NCBI RefSeq assembly: GCF_019966495.1
Contig: NZ_JAIMIA010000017.1
Span: 1 to 64,000, forward strand
Direction: 5' to 3'
From: Tateyamaria pelophila
GTDB lineage: Bacteria > Pseudomonadota > Alphaproteobacteria > Rhodobacterales > Rhodobacteraceae
Length of the DNA: 64,000 bases
Made by a program: the position numbers and the translations under genes
In this document: piece after piece, positions 1 through 9,312 of the stretch
How positions within the stretch are numbered: the stretch's first letter is position 1
Layout: the number at the start of each line of letters is the position of its first letter
Notes under the pieces: generated by a model
What the model was told of the DNA's origin: nothing
Seen by the model: only the letters and a program-made list of their open reading frames with translations
Databases searched by the model: none

Positions 1-491
1 CTGACCGAGCTGTCCATGTCCAGCACAATATACTTCAGCCCGTTGCGGTCATGAAACCGGTCAATCCATTGGCCGTTCAGATCAGACAGAGCCGCCCGGT
101 TCTCTGCGGTCGCCAGTCCCTCGGTCTCGAACCGGCCCATCTGCGACGTGGATGCGGCCTGCGCATCGACGGCACGGCCACCGACAACCTGGCGCATCAC
201 GGGATCGAGCGCGAGACGGTCGGCGTCATTGACGTCCTCGTATCCTGCCAACCGGCCGTAGACCGATTGCCGAAACAGCCCGTCGAGCCGGTGGATCGTG
301 TTTTTGCCACGGCGATTATCGCACAGGGCAGCAGACGCCAGATTGGACAGACCGAGCGCGTCATCAAGCTCGCGCATCACCAGAAGGCCGCCATCCGAAC
401 TGAGCTGAGCGCCCCGGAATTCCAGCCGCACGCGAGGGTCAAAATCCACACGATCTGCCCGCTGCAAGCCCGCACCCTCTGGGTGATCCAT
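1..491 (-). CDS. IS1380-family transposase, N-terminal part (runs off the window)
   Basis: Reading the minus strand from an ATG at 491 gives about 163 residues starting MDHPEGAGLQRADRVDF and continuing past the left edge. The order of motifs is that of IS1380-type DDE transposases: LSSDGGLLVMRELDDALGL, then a stretch with CDNRRGKNTIHRLDGLFRQ and YGRLAGYEDVNDADRL, then YIVLDMDSSV, which carries the first catalytic Asp region. The remaining catalytic residues lie outside the window, so activity cannot be judged. It sits beside a broken IS3 transposase, which makes this a mobile-element junction. I did not identify a convincing terminal inverted repeat between 492 and 585. Confidence 0.85.
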   Translation of the reverse strand, partial: MDHPEGAGLQRADRVDFDPRVRLEFRGAQLSSDGGLLVMRELDDALGLSNLASAALCDNRRGKNTIHRLDGLFRQSVYGRLAGYEDVNDADRLALDPVMRQVVGGRAVDAQAASTSQMGRFETEGLATAENRAALSDLNGQWIDRFHDRNGLKYIVLDMDSSV

Positions 492-584
492 GAAACACAT
501 CCTCCGCAGCAACCAACGCCATGATATATATAGAAAATATCACGTTCAAGACAGCGAAATCAGAGATCCACTTGGGGAATGCGG

Positions 585-1200
585 GGTGAAGAGGGGTTAA
601 CCATTCGTAAACGGGGCGGTCGCAAGCGTGCAGTCGGGAGCAGGACGCCAATGGCCATCCCACAAACGGTGGAGCCTGAACTTCGTATCTGACAGCTTGT
701 CCTGCGGCCGCAGGTTCCGCATTCTGACCGTGATAGATGACTTCAGCCGGGAATGTCTGGCCGCTGTTGTCGACATCTCACTGTCAGGCGAACGTGTCGC
801 CCACGAACTAGATCGTATTGCCGAGATACGTGGCTACCCCTGCATGGTGGTCAGCGAAAATGGAACCGAACTGACATCAAATGCGATCCTGAAATGGCAG
901 GAAAATCGTAACGTTGATTGGCCTTATATCGCACCCGGAAAGCCGTTGCAAAACGGATTTGTGGAAAGCTTCAACGGTCGCATGAGAGACGAGTGCCTGA
1001 ACGAGCACCTGTTCGACAACCTGCGCCATGCCCGCAATCTGGTGACGGCATGGCGCACCGACTTTAACCAGCAACGCCCGCACTCAAGCCTCGCTGGCTT
1101 GACACCGGCGGAATATGCTAACCGGTCAAAGAAGGACGAAAACCTGAACAGAGCTAGCAATAAACACCCGACTCAATCGGGAGCAGGTCACGGAAAATGA
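585..1200 (+). pseudogene. Decayed IS3-family (IS407-like) OrfB transposase, truncated and frameshifted
   Basis: Two frames are needed to read this remnant. Around 591-657 one frame gives [20 protein letters not shown], a typical IS3 OrfB linker. From about 655 another frame gives [20 protein letters not shown], then the integrase core to the stop at 1198-1200, including [35 protein letters not shown] and [16 protein letters not shown] short deletion near 655-665 explains the frame change. Two catalytic acids look replaced: the usual D-F-V-S-D is N-F-V-S-D, and the usual S-D-N-G-T is S-E-N-G-T. Only the final Glu (FVESFNG) is kept. The 5' half of the gene is missing. This is a dead element. 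Confidence 0.85.
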
Positions 1201-1522
1201 CGCTATTCTCGAAGCCAGACGGAACGATTTGCAGTACGCGTTGCCAGATTGACAGCGTTAGGGCGGGGTTTTGTCGCATGTGATCATCGGACGACAACAT
1301 TCTGAATTGCGATGTTTTCGAAGTGGTATTGGATAACTCACGCCAGGTTGATGTGATGCTTCACGGTTCGCTGATGGCCGAAGACAGGCAAAATATACTC
1401 CTGACAGCAGAGCCCACCATCGTCGGACCCAAATGACGCGCGCCCATCGTGGCGAGGTGCGACGTAAGCGCGGATGAGGCGCTGCGCGCAACTCTTCAGG
1501 GCCCAAAAGCCGGACAACGGGA
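1201..1522. other. Intergenic stretch with a possible gene remnant
   Basis: No complete gene is seen. On the plus strand, about 1282 to 1431 stays open without an ATG and reads SSDDNILNCDVFEVVLDNSR, then ends ILLTAEPTIVGPK-stop. That could be the tail of a protein truncated by the neighbouring insertion sequence, but I cannot name it. The minus-strand operon that begins at 17330 ends at 1523, and I see no clear hairpin-plus-T-run terminator after it. Confidence 0.3.
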
Positions 1523-3583
1523 TCAAGGCGTCGGCTTGGCTGTCATCTTGTTGATCCCGCAGCGGAGCGTCGCCCCCAGCGCCAGACTAAAACCGGCGTC
1601 AAAGGACACCGCCTGACGTGCCGAACAAGTGACATCGGCGGTTGCGGGCACCTGCAAATTCCCCAGATCAATCGTGCCATCCGCATAGAGCGATACGGTG
1701 CTGTCGGCTGGCGCTGTCAGCGCGGCGACGGACATGTCTCCCTTGGAGAAATACTGGGTGTCGGGTGCCAGGACTGTTGGGTCTTGTGTCGGCTGGGTCA
1801 CACGAATGGCGAATACCTGGGCCGTGCTGTAGGCATAGATGATACCATTGGCACCCACGCGCAGATCAATAACTTCGATGCCGTCCGTTTTTGCGGGCAA
1901 GCCGTTCAGGGGTTGAGAAAACAGCATCTCGCATTTGGGATCAAAACCACGCAACACACCGCTTTCCCCTGCATCTTCCTGCCAGAAGAAAATGCTGCCA
2001 GCGCCATCGACGATCAGGTTCGACGTTGCGCCGATGTTGCCGTGTTTGGCGTCCGATGCGCAAATCTGATCGCCGCTTTGATGTGCATAGGCTCGGAATT
2101 GACCGGCCTGCACACAGTACACAACCGGATCGACACCGTCGCCGGGCAGCGGAGAGACACAACGCGAAACCGGCCCTTCCTGCGGGGCGTTCCAACGCTG
2201 GGGCGTGCCCGGCTTATCCAGGTCAAAGAACCCATTGACCATGCCGGAGTCCTCGCCAAAGGCCGACAGATAAACCCAATCAGAAGGGGTTTCGGCACTG
2301 GGATCGGCAAGAACAGTCAAGGGCGGGTGAAACTGCGCAAAATTGCCCAGACCGCTGCCTGTGGGATAGCCTGTAGGCACCGGCTGTATGCCTGTGGTGT
2401 TGTCGAAAATCGACAAACCGGCGGATTGATCCTTGCCCATCACATAGACCAATTGCTGGCCGCGTCGCGGGCTGAGAACGGGCGCAGTGGATTGACCGAC
2501 ATTCGCAGGCGATCGCCACAGCGTCTTGAGGCCCGGCAAAGGGCTGAGGGCATAGATATAATTGCCCGGTTGGGTATCGCTGGATTGGTCCTTGCGAAAG
2601 ACGACCAGACCACCGGCGCTGATCACCGGTCGCTTGGACACATTGATCTCGGGCACGGCGCGCGTGTCGATGGCGGTCGGACCATCGGGGCCAAAATCCT
2701 TGAAGACCGTAATATGCCCATCATTACGGAATGCCAGAAGGTTGCCCAGATCATCCAGTCGCAGGTATTTCCAGCTGGTGTCAGGTAAGGCCGCGGCGTT
2801 GGCGTTCGGATAGCTCCAGGCGACAGCGCCATCTGCGCTCATCCCCCACAGTTTCGTGGCGTCCTTGTCCTTGGCCATGAACACCACGGTATCGCCTACA
2901 AAAGCGGGCCCGGTCAGCACCGTCATGTCGGTCGGTGCAGGCGGGAACAGGACGGATAACAAAGCGCCATCCGGCGCGTTGAACGTCCACGGCGTCGCAT
3001 CATCCGGGGACCCACGATAGCGCAGCTGCGTGCCGTTACGTGTCATGGCCGGACTCGTGTCGGCCCAGGTCACGATCAACCGGGGCCGGTTCGACGCGTT
3101 GCTGTCGGCAAAGGAATAATATTCCCGCGTCGATCGGACAGAGTCGCTTTTCAACACCACATTCAGGCTTTCGGGACGCTCGGAAAGCGCCGCCAACAGG
3201 CCGGTGCCGGTCGAGGTGACCGGGATCGCGGCAGTAGGAACGTTCAGCGCGCCGATCGAGCTGTCCAGATCGCCATCGCGAAAAATGCGAATGAACTGCG
3301 CGCTTGCATCCGGGCCGGTCGGCACGATGCGCAACACCGCACTCTCAAGCTGCACGCCGGGTGGTATGGCGCCGATGTCAAAGGTGATCTTGACGCCGTT
3401 TGCGGAGTCCGTCTCGACGGTAAAATGCGCCCCATCTCCGGTGACGGTGGCGGGAATCACGGCAACTGCAACCGCTCCGGCAAAGGCGGCGGGGCCGATC
3501 AGAACTGCCAGCAAGAGACCGACGCTGATGCAAATTTTCCGAATGAAAAGGGCCATTTTGGCGTTCTCCGACTGCAAGGTCAT
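1523..3583 (-). CDS. Secreted beta-propeller protein with N-terminal DNRLRE/CBM96-like domain
   Basis: 686 residues; last gene of the DUF6603-type operon and the only one with a clear signal peptide (hydrophobic run from about residue 12, ending AAFA-G near 35). Residues about 40-175 look like a DNRLRE/CBM96-type beta-sandwich, with alternating strands such as ITFDIGAIPPGVQLESAVLR and a final SNRPRLIVTW. Residues about 180-610 show repeated blades (for example LWGMSADGAVAWSY, NYIYALSPLPGLKTLW) typical of a PQQ-like propeller. The C-terminus carries ARQAVSFDAGFSLALGA, resembling the A-x(n)-L-x-x-G-F-x(n)-G-A motif of adhesin or coat-hanger-like ends. The ATG overlaps the upstream stop by 4 bp (3580-3583), which supports this start. 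An export or surface role is inferred; the partner is unknown. Confidence 0.7.
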   Translation of the reverse strand: MTLQSENAKMALFIRKICISVGLLLAVLIGPAAFAGAVAVAVIPATVTGDGAHFTVETDSANGVKITFDIGAIPPGVQLESAVLRIVPTGPDASAQFIRIFRDGDLDSSIGALNVPTAAIPVTSTGTGLLAALSERPESLNVVLKSDSVRSTREYYSFADSNASNRPRLIVTWADTSPAMTRNGTQLRYRGSPDDATPWTFNAPDGALLSVLFPPAPTDMTVLTGPAFVGDTVVFMAKDKDATKLWGMSADGAVAWSYPNANAAALPDTSWKYLRLDDLGNLLAFRNDGHITVFKDFGPDGPTAIDTRAVPEINVSKRPVISAGGLVVFRKDQSSDTQPGNYIYALSPLPGLKTLWRSPANVGQSTAPVLSPRRGQQLVYVMGKDQSAGLSIFDNTTGIQPVPTGYPTGSGLGNFAQFHPPLTVLADPSAETPSDWVYLSAFGEDSGMVNGFFDLDKPGTPQRWNAPQEGPVSRCVSPLPGDGVDPVVYCVQAGQFRAYAHQSGDQICASDAKHGNIGATSNLIVDGAGSIFFWQEDAGESGVLRGFDPKCEMLFSQPLNGLPAKTDGIEVIDLRVGANGIIYAYSTAQVFAIRVTQPTQDPTVLAPDTQYFSKGDMSVAALTAPADSTVSLYADGTIDLGNLQVPATADVTCSARQAVSFDAGFSLALGATLRCGINKMTAKPTP

Positions 3584-5301
3584 GTGACGTGAAAAGTCAG
3601 CGTATCCGTAGCCAGATCGCTTAGAATGGATTGCACAAAGATGTAGTTCCCAAACGTCGCGGCACAGAGCCGAAACGGCTGCGCTGTGCTCATCGTGCTG
3701 CTTTTGATTGCCCAGACTGCCTGTTTCGACAGGTTATCGCCGTTCTTGACCAGGTTCGCAGGGTTCATACCTTGCAAGGAATACATGCCTGAATTGAGGT
3801 CTGCATTCTTGGGCTGATAAGTGGCGATCACCCGTAGCTCTTCTTCTTTGCTTTCGTTCTGCGCCGTGGTCATCGCGGCGCCGAACGGATCGCCGAAGCC
3901 AGGGTCGGGTGACTGGACGCTGGTGGATATGAAGAACTTCATCTCGCCCCACCCACCGGTCAACCGTGTGGACCACATGCTGGTATAAGGTGAGCCGAAG
4001 GGTGTATTCAAACCCCCGTATACCCACAATGCTTCGATGCATTGCCCACCGGCCACCACAGAATAGCCCTGCATGGCATGAAAACACATTTCATGAGGCA
4101 GCGTCATGAACCGCTCAGGCAAACCCTGGGCCTTCACCTCTTTGGCGCCAAGCCATGTTTTGCCGTCCGTCGTAAAGTAGACATCGTCCAGCGTGTTGCC
4201 GTTCTCATCAACGCCTCCTGTCAGCCAAAGCCGATTGGCATAGGCGGTGATGGCATGTCCCATCCGGGCAGGCCATGTGATACCTTCCGACTGGTCCTCC
4301 CATTTTCGGGTCTTCGGATCATAGGAATGCACCTGATTGGAGAAGGACGAAGCATCCACCTGACTGCCACCCACCAGAAAAATCTTGTTTTGGAAAAAAG
4401 CCGCAGGGCTTTTCTCCATCGCGTCGGGAACAGCACCGTTGGGACACATCTGGTCTTGCGTGCCCATCGACCCGGTGCTGGGGTCCAAAGGATAGATGGC
4501 CGAGCCCTTGAACGAATTGAAAATTCCATACAGTCGGTTCCCCCCATCCGACAGGATGTTCATCGGCGCGCCCTGATCGCAGGCGATCTTGTTCCAACCG
4601 GAGTTCTGAACCCGCACGAAAATCGTTCGGCTGATGGTCTTGCCATCTTCCGTCGCTTCCAGCCTGTAGGGTTGCAGACCTGCATCGCCATAGTCGGTGT
4701 CCGGATAATCATTCTGTGTGGTCGGTGCCGATCGGCTACCCGATTTCGGCAACAGCAGGGTGTTCAGGCGATAGAGTTCGACCACTGATTTCGGGCTGGT
4801 TTTCCACGACAGTTCCACAGGCATCCTGCTGGTGCGCAACGTCACGACGGAATTTTTAGCGGTAAAGTATTCGATCTTGGGCGCATCGTCCGCGCCCAGA
4901 ACGGAGATGTTCAGGTCAACCGTTTTCAAGTCACCGCCGCGCGGGCCCCATTGCAGTTGCATCGTATACGAACCCGCCGCCACTGCGGTGATATGCGACA
5001 GATGCAGGGTGATCGTCGCGCCCTTGCCAAAGGCAACGCCGCGCGCCGATCCCAGTTGGTACCGCGTCATTCCCGCAGGCGGGTGTGCCAGTGGGCCGGA
5101 CGGCGCAAGGGCCGCCGGGCCGAATCCAATCAGGGAGACATGTTTTTGATCCACAAAGCCCAGAGGAATCGACAGATACAAAACCTCGGCAACATCCGAG
5201 GTCTTGGTATTGGTGATATCCACTAATACAATCGATGTTTCCGGCGCCCCCATTCGGACTTCCTGGGACGAGATATTAACGTCCAACGTATCATCGGCCA
5301 T
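3580..5301 (-). CDS. Kelch-repeat protein with Ig-like N-terminal domains
   Basis: 573 residues, no signal peptide. Two beta-sandwich regions come first (about 1-105 and 115-220); the second contains SVVTLRTSRMPVELSWKTS. From about 265 onward there are kelch-type blades, each with a G-G pair followed by a conserved W: NKIFLVGGSQ with HSYDPKTRKWED, then HAITAYANRLWLTGGVDENG with VYFTTDGKTWLGA, then QCIEALWVYGGL. Such propellers usually bind proteins. The gene starts 3 bp after the 1335-residue gene and overlaps the next gene by 4 bp, so translation is probably coupled. The Ig-like segment resembles the C-terminus of the 1335-residue neighbour, suggesting a shared module. Function unknown. Confidence 0.7.
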   Translation of the reverse strand: MADDTLDVNISSQEVRMGAPETSIVLVDITNTKTSDVAEVLYLSIPLGFVDQKHVSLIGFGPAALAPSGPLAHPPAGMTRYQLGSARGVAFGKGATITLHLSHITAVAAGSYTMQLQWGPRGGDLKTVDLNISVLGADDAPKIEYFTAKNSVVTLRTSRMPVELSWKTSPKSVVELYRLNTLLLPKSGSRSAPTTQNDYPDTDYGDAGLQPYRLEATEDGKTISRTIFVRVQNSGWNKIACDQGAPMNILSDGGNRLYGIFNSFKGSAIYPLDPSTGSMGTQDQMCPNGAVPDAMEKSPAAFFQNKIFLVGGSQVDASSFSNQVHSYDPKTRKWEDQSEGITWPARMGHAITAYANRLWLTGGVDENGNTLDDVYFTTDGKTWLGAKEVKAQGLPERFMTLPHEMCFHAMQGYSVVAGGQCIEALWVYGGLNTPFGSPYTSMWSTRLTGGWGEMKFFISTSVQSPDPGFGDPFGAAMTTAQNESKEEELRVIATYQPKNADLNSGMYSLQGMNPANLVKNGDNLSKQAVWAIKSSTMSTAQPFRLCAATFGNYIFVQSILSDLATDTLTFHVT

Positions 5302-5304
5302 GGT

Positions 5305-8300
5305 CTAGGTTTCCTTGCCCACGTCTAAGTCGAGCGATTTGATGCTGCGGTTTCCCTGGCGATCAGATGCCGTCAAGGTGATCGTGACCTTTTCCGTCAC
5401 AGTATACTTGAACTCTGTCGGCAGGGTCGCGCCATCCTGCGTGGTAAATTCGTCGAGACTGTCGGGCTGATTGCTGGCCTTCAACACCAGCTTGTCCGCC
5501 CCATCCGACATCCAGCCAAGGGTAATGTTGGTGCCGGGCCGAACCGTGACGGCCCCCTCCTTGACCCAGAATGCAGAGACCGCAACAGGGTTCATCTTGA
5601 GCTTGAGCCACCCTTCCTGCAATTGCTGCGGGTCGGTTCCGAAACCGCCACGGTCGCCGGGATCGGTGATCTCGGGATATTCCAGCCAGCGGGTGACCTG
5701 AGGCCGCGCCGCCCACGACCAATTGCCGTAGTCATCCGACGGATTAGGCAAGCGCGGTGCCCCCGGTGGTCCCAGAATGGGAGCGCTTTGAAAGAACACA
5801 TCGCGGATCGACGACAATCCGGCGGTCACATCCTCCGGCAGGTTCAGCGAACGGCGCGGTAGAATACCGGATCTGACATGCACCGCCGCATGCGGGTCCA
5901 TCAGCAAGGTCACCGGTACGGAGGTCTTCGCGTCCAGTGGAATTTCCTTCCCATATTGGAACCCGTCAAAGCTTTGGCCTGAAAGGCCGAAACGCGGGTA
6001 ATAGGTGTCGTCGTCTTCCAGCATGAACCCCGAAAGACCGCCTGCCGTGTCGGAACTGCCGCCAAGACGGGTAGGGAACTGCACCGCGGCAATGTCGCGG
6101 GTGGCCGCATCGTCGGTGCCTGCGACGTCACGATAGGGATCGCCGTTCAGTTCAATCCCCAAGAGCGATCGTACCAACGCCAAAGGTCGGCCCACAAGAA
6201 TCGACAGCCGTGGATCATGTTCCACCGTGATATCGGCCTCGGCCTGAGCTGCCGCTATGGACGTCAGGAAATCGCGCGCCTCGTCTCCGTTAAAGCCCAA
6301 CACCCTTTTGACAAAGCGATGCAGTTCCATGTTTTCGATCGCTTCCGCAGTCGTGTCGGTGCCGGGTACGGGCACCCAGAAAAACCCGGTGTTTGACTGC
6401 TCGCGCATCTGACCACTGCCGCCTGCACCGGCAGCGCGAATGATGCGTTGTAACGCGCCCAGCAATGTGCCCTTGGCGTCACAGATCATCAGGCTTTGAT
6501 CCAGATGGTTTGAGAATATCCAACCGCACAGGGGCGTGCCAACGGGATCATCATCTTCGGCTGAGCGCCACTCGAAGTTTATCCGGGCGGGTTGCAGATA
6601 ACGGGGCGGCAGGACGACACCGGGGGTGTCATCCTCGGGTGTGGGCAATCCGAAGGACGGCACGACACGCGCAGTGGCCCGTGTGGGATCAATCAGCACG
6701 CGGGTTTGACCGAAGGAGTCAACCACCGACAATTGCCGGATGGTCATCTTGCCCGCGCGCATCGGCTGGAACGGATGCAACGGCGTGCCGTCGCGGTCCA
6801 GTGCAGGCGCATACATGTTTTGCGGATCAAGGGCCTCAAACCCGTCAATGCGGTCCGCAACAGGGTCCAGTTTCGGCAATGTGCTGGGCAGATTGGCGTT
6901 CAGGTATTCGGGATTGATCGGGGGCAGTTGCAGGCCCTGCATCAATTGGCCCAGCGCTTCCTGGAAGCCGCCAAGGGATTGGGCCACCACCGGCATACTG
7001 TCCAGATCCGAGATGATCTGGCTGAGCTTGTCATTTGCCTTGGTCTCGACCAGTTTTTCCAGACGCCGACGCAGGACAAAGGCGGCGTTGGGGGCCAGCA
7101 TCGTATAGGACTTGTAGGTATAAGGCGTGGCTTCGACCGCCAGATCTTTCGGAATTTCGAAATCATTGCCGCTGTCGTTCAACTCCCAGCTTGACCAGTT
7201 GCCGGGGATGGGGGCGTCGCCGCCCAACCCGGCCTGCGGGTTCCAGTCAACTTCCCAAACAAGATACAGCGGACGCCAGGGATTGCCTGTCCAACGTCTC
7301 AAACCAAGAGAGTCCGGGACTATCGCCGGGGCCGTGTCGGTCAAGGCTGCAAATCTGAGCTTGAGGTCAGGGTTCGGCAACCGATCGCCCCCCTCCAGCA
7401 GGCGCATGATGCCAGTGGACAGTGCATTCACTCCAGCATCGGACGGGTTCTGAATGTTGCTCAACGCGAACATCCGTTTGGCAATGGCCGACACGATCGG
7501 TGGCATTGCATCCCGTGCCCGCGGATCGACCACATCCAGCAACAGGGTTTCGCGCAGCACTCCATTCAACAGATCGGCATAAGGTGCACCCGCCAGCGGC
7601 GGCAGGGGGGTCAGGTCATCAAGCGGGAACAAGAAGCGGGTCGATACTTCGACGGCACTTGCCACGCTGGGCGGAACGCCTTCGATCCCGTCGATCACCT
7701 CGCCTGCATGGCGACAGAGAAGTTCATTCACCTGAAGGTACTGGTTATAGACGTTTCTGGCCTCGAAATTCTTGCCCGTCACCAGAATGGCAGGGTCCGC
7801 CGGATGATGGAACGGTGTGCCGGTGCTGCGCGACAGTTCGAGGTCGGGCAAAGTATTCTTGAGCTGGGTCTTGAGCGCCGTTTCCTGTGCATCTACGGCC
7901 GTGCGCACATCATCGGCGGCTTTGGCGGCAACACCAACCGCTTTCCGGGCCGCCGCGACCGCTTCGGCAAGATCGGGGTCCGACGCGACCTTGTGGTTGT
8001 AATTCGTGGCCCAACGCATCCATGCGGTGAACAGGGTCTGGCGCGTTCGGGCCAGATTGCGTTGCGCCCGTGCATGGGCCTTGGCCTGCGTGTTCAAGGC
8101 ACGCAGATCGGTTGCGGTTTTCTTGGGTAACACCTGCACCGGGCGCGGCGGCTCCGCCGTCATCGGCGCAGATGCCGACACGCCTTGATCCGGGATTACA
8201 GTGCGTTTGGCGTCAATCGAAAACCTGTCTTCGCTGGCCTGATCGGTAAATCGGCGGCGATGCAGTTCGGCATCCACATCTTGCAGGTTCTGGTCGCTGC

Positions 8301-9312
8301 CCAGCATGTCGTAGTGGAACGCGGTCAGAATACGTTCCAGATCGGCAGATGTCGCACCATCCACATGCATCTTGGGGGCCAGCATGGTGGCCAATGCCTC
8401 GCCAGATGTGTTGCCGACAAACACCGTGGCGTCAGAGCAGGGCACTTCAGACAAAGGCACATGCAAATGATCGACGTTCCATTTGACCCGTGTTGCTGCA
8501 CCGTGGCACAGCACCCGGTTCATCAGACCCAGTTTGGCGCCCGTCTCGCTGATCTTGAATTCAAGCTCGGCCAGACGTTTTGCCAGATCGTCCTCGGTCA
8601 CACCATAAAGCAAATCCTTGGTCGCGTCGGAACACCACCCCGAAACGACATAGCTGACATCCCAATCACCCTCTGCCCCACAAGCCGGATCAGGATCATG
8701 AAAGCCCAGGACGCTTTTGCACAACGGATAGCTGGATGGAAAATCGGCAGTGCCGGATCCCAGCGCCTTCAACTCAAGCCTGTAATTCGCAGGCGCATCT
8801 GTCCAGTCCTGCAAAGGCGTCGCCTGCCCCACGCTGGCAAAAAGCTTGTCACTGTTTTCGTTCAGAAAGGGCACCGCGCCGCTGGCAACCTTGTCTTGGT
8901 TCATTTCATGCAGGAAATCGCTCTGAATGATCCAACTGGCGGTGTCCTTGACCTCGTTGCTTTCAGGATGTTCATCGGTTCCGCGCTTGTAGCGGATACG
9001 TCGAACCAGCCAGCGATTTGGAATGTGGGGGTAATCGAGGCCCCCATGTTCTTTCGACGGCACGCCGTGTCCAAAGGCCTGCGGCAACAGCCAATGCAGA
9101 TGCACGCCGCCGTCTGGCGGAGCAGCCGAGCCACCCTGTGGAAACATGTCGACCAACTGGGGCCCTGCCGTCACCAAATTGCTCCAGATGTCTTGATAGC
9201 CAGGCGTCAGATCGGACCAGACAAGACCTTTTGCGCCCGCATTCTGCCCTACCACCAGCGCCGAAAGCTCCATCGGGGCCAAAAGCCAGCCTGTTCCGGT
9301 TGAACCGTTCAT
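5305..9312 (-). CDS. Very large uncharacterised protein (1335 aa) of the DUF6603-type cluster
   Basis: No function recognised. The N-terminus contains PPDGGVHLHWLLPQAFGHGV followed by IPNRWLVRRI. Phrases of this kind recur, as far as I remember, in an uncharacterised bacterial family, but I cannot check this. Residues about 405-490 are Ala/Lys/Arg-rich and likely coiled coil (KAHARAQRNLARTRQTLFTA). The middle is mixed alpha/beta with many W, P and D residues. The last 90 residues form an Ig-like module (VRPGTNITLGWMSDGADKLV and DRQGNRSIKSLDLDV) resembling one in the adjacent kelch protein. No signal peptide or membrane segment. Its ATG overlaps the stop of the 407-residue gene by 4 bp, giving strong operon evidence. 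Confidence 0.65.
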   Translation of the reverse strand: MNGSTGTGWLLAPMELSALVVGQNAGAKGLVWSDLTPGYQDIWSNLVTAGPQLVDMFPQGGSAAPPDGGVHLHWLLPQAFGHGVPSKEHGGLDYPHIPNRWLVRRIRYKRGTDEHPESNEVKDTASWIIQSDFLHEMNQDKVASGAVPFLNENSDKLFASVGQATPLQDWTDAPANYRLELKALGSGTADFPSSYPLCKSVLGFHDPDPACGAEGDWDVSYVVSGWCSDATKDLLYGVTEDDLAKRLAELEFKISETGAKLGLMNRVLCHGAATRVKWNVDHLHVPLSEVPCSDATVFVGNTSGEALATMLAPKMHVDGATSADLERILTAFHYDMLGSDQNLQDVDAELHRRRFTDQASEDRFSIDAKRTVIPDQGVSASAPMTAEPPRPVQVLPKKTATDLRALNTQAKAHARAQRNLARTRQTLFTAWMRWATNYNHKVASDPDLAEAVAAARKAVGVAAKAADDVRTAVDAQETALKTQLKNTLPDLELSRSTGTPFHHPADPAILVTGKNFEARNVYNQYLQVNELLCRHAGEVIDGIEGVPPSVASAVEVSTRFLFPLDDLTPLPPLAGAPYADLLNGVLRETLLLDVVDPRARDAMPPIVSAIAKRMFALSNIQNPSDAGVNALSTGIMRLLEGGDRLPNPDLKLRFAALTDTAPAIVPDSLGLRRWTGNPWRPLYLVWEVDWNPQAGLGGDAPIPGNWSSWELNDSGNDFEIPKDLAVEATPYTYKSYTMLAPNAAFVLRRRLEKLVETKANDKLSQIISDLDSMPVVAQSLGGFQEALGQLMQGLQLPPINPEYLNANLPSTLPKLDPVADRIDGFEALDPQNMYAPALDRDGTPLHPFQPMRAGKMTIRQLSVVDSFGQTRVLIDPTRATARVVPSFGLPTPEDDTPGVVLPPRYLQPARINFEWRSAEDDDPVGTPLCGWIFSNHLDQSLMICDAKGTLLGALQRIIRAAGAGGSGQMREQSNTGFFWVPVPGTDTTAEAIENMELHRFVKRVLGFNGDEARDFLTSIAAAQAEADITVEHDPRLSILVGRPLALVRSLLGIELNGDPYRDVAGTDDAATRDIAAVQFPTRLGGSSDTAGGLSGFMLEDDDTYYPRFGLSGQSFDGFQYGKEIPLDAKTSVPVTLLMDPHAAVHVRSGILPRRSLNLPEDVTAGLSSIRDVFFQSAPILGPPGAPRLPNPSDDYGNWSWAARPQVTRWLEYPEITDPGDRGGFGTDPQQLQEGWLKLKMNPVAVSAFWVKEGAVTVRPGTNITLGWMSDGADKLVLKASNQPDSLDEFTTQDGATLPTEFKYTVTEKVTITLTASDRQGNRSIKSLDLDVGKET

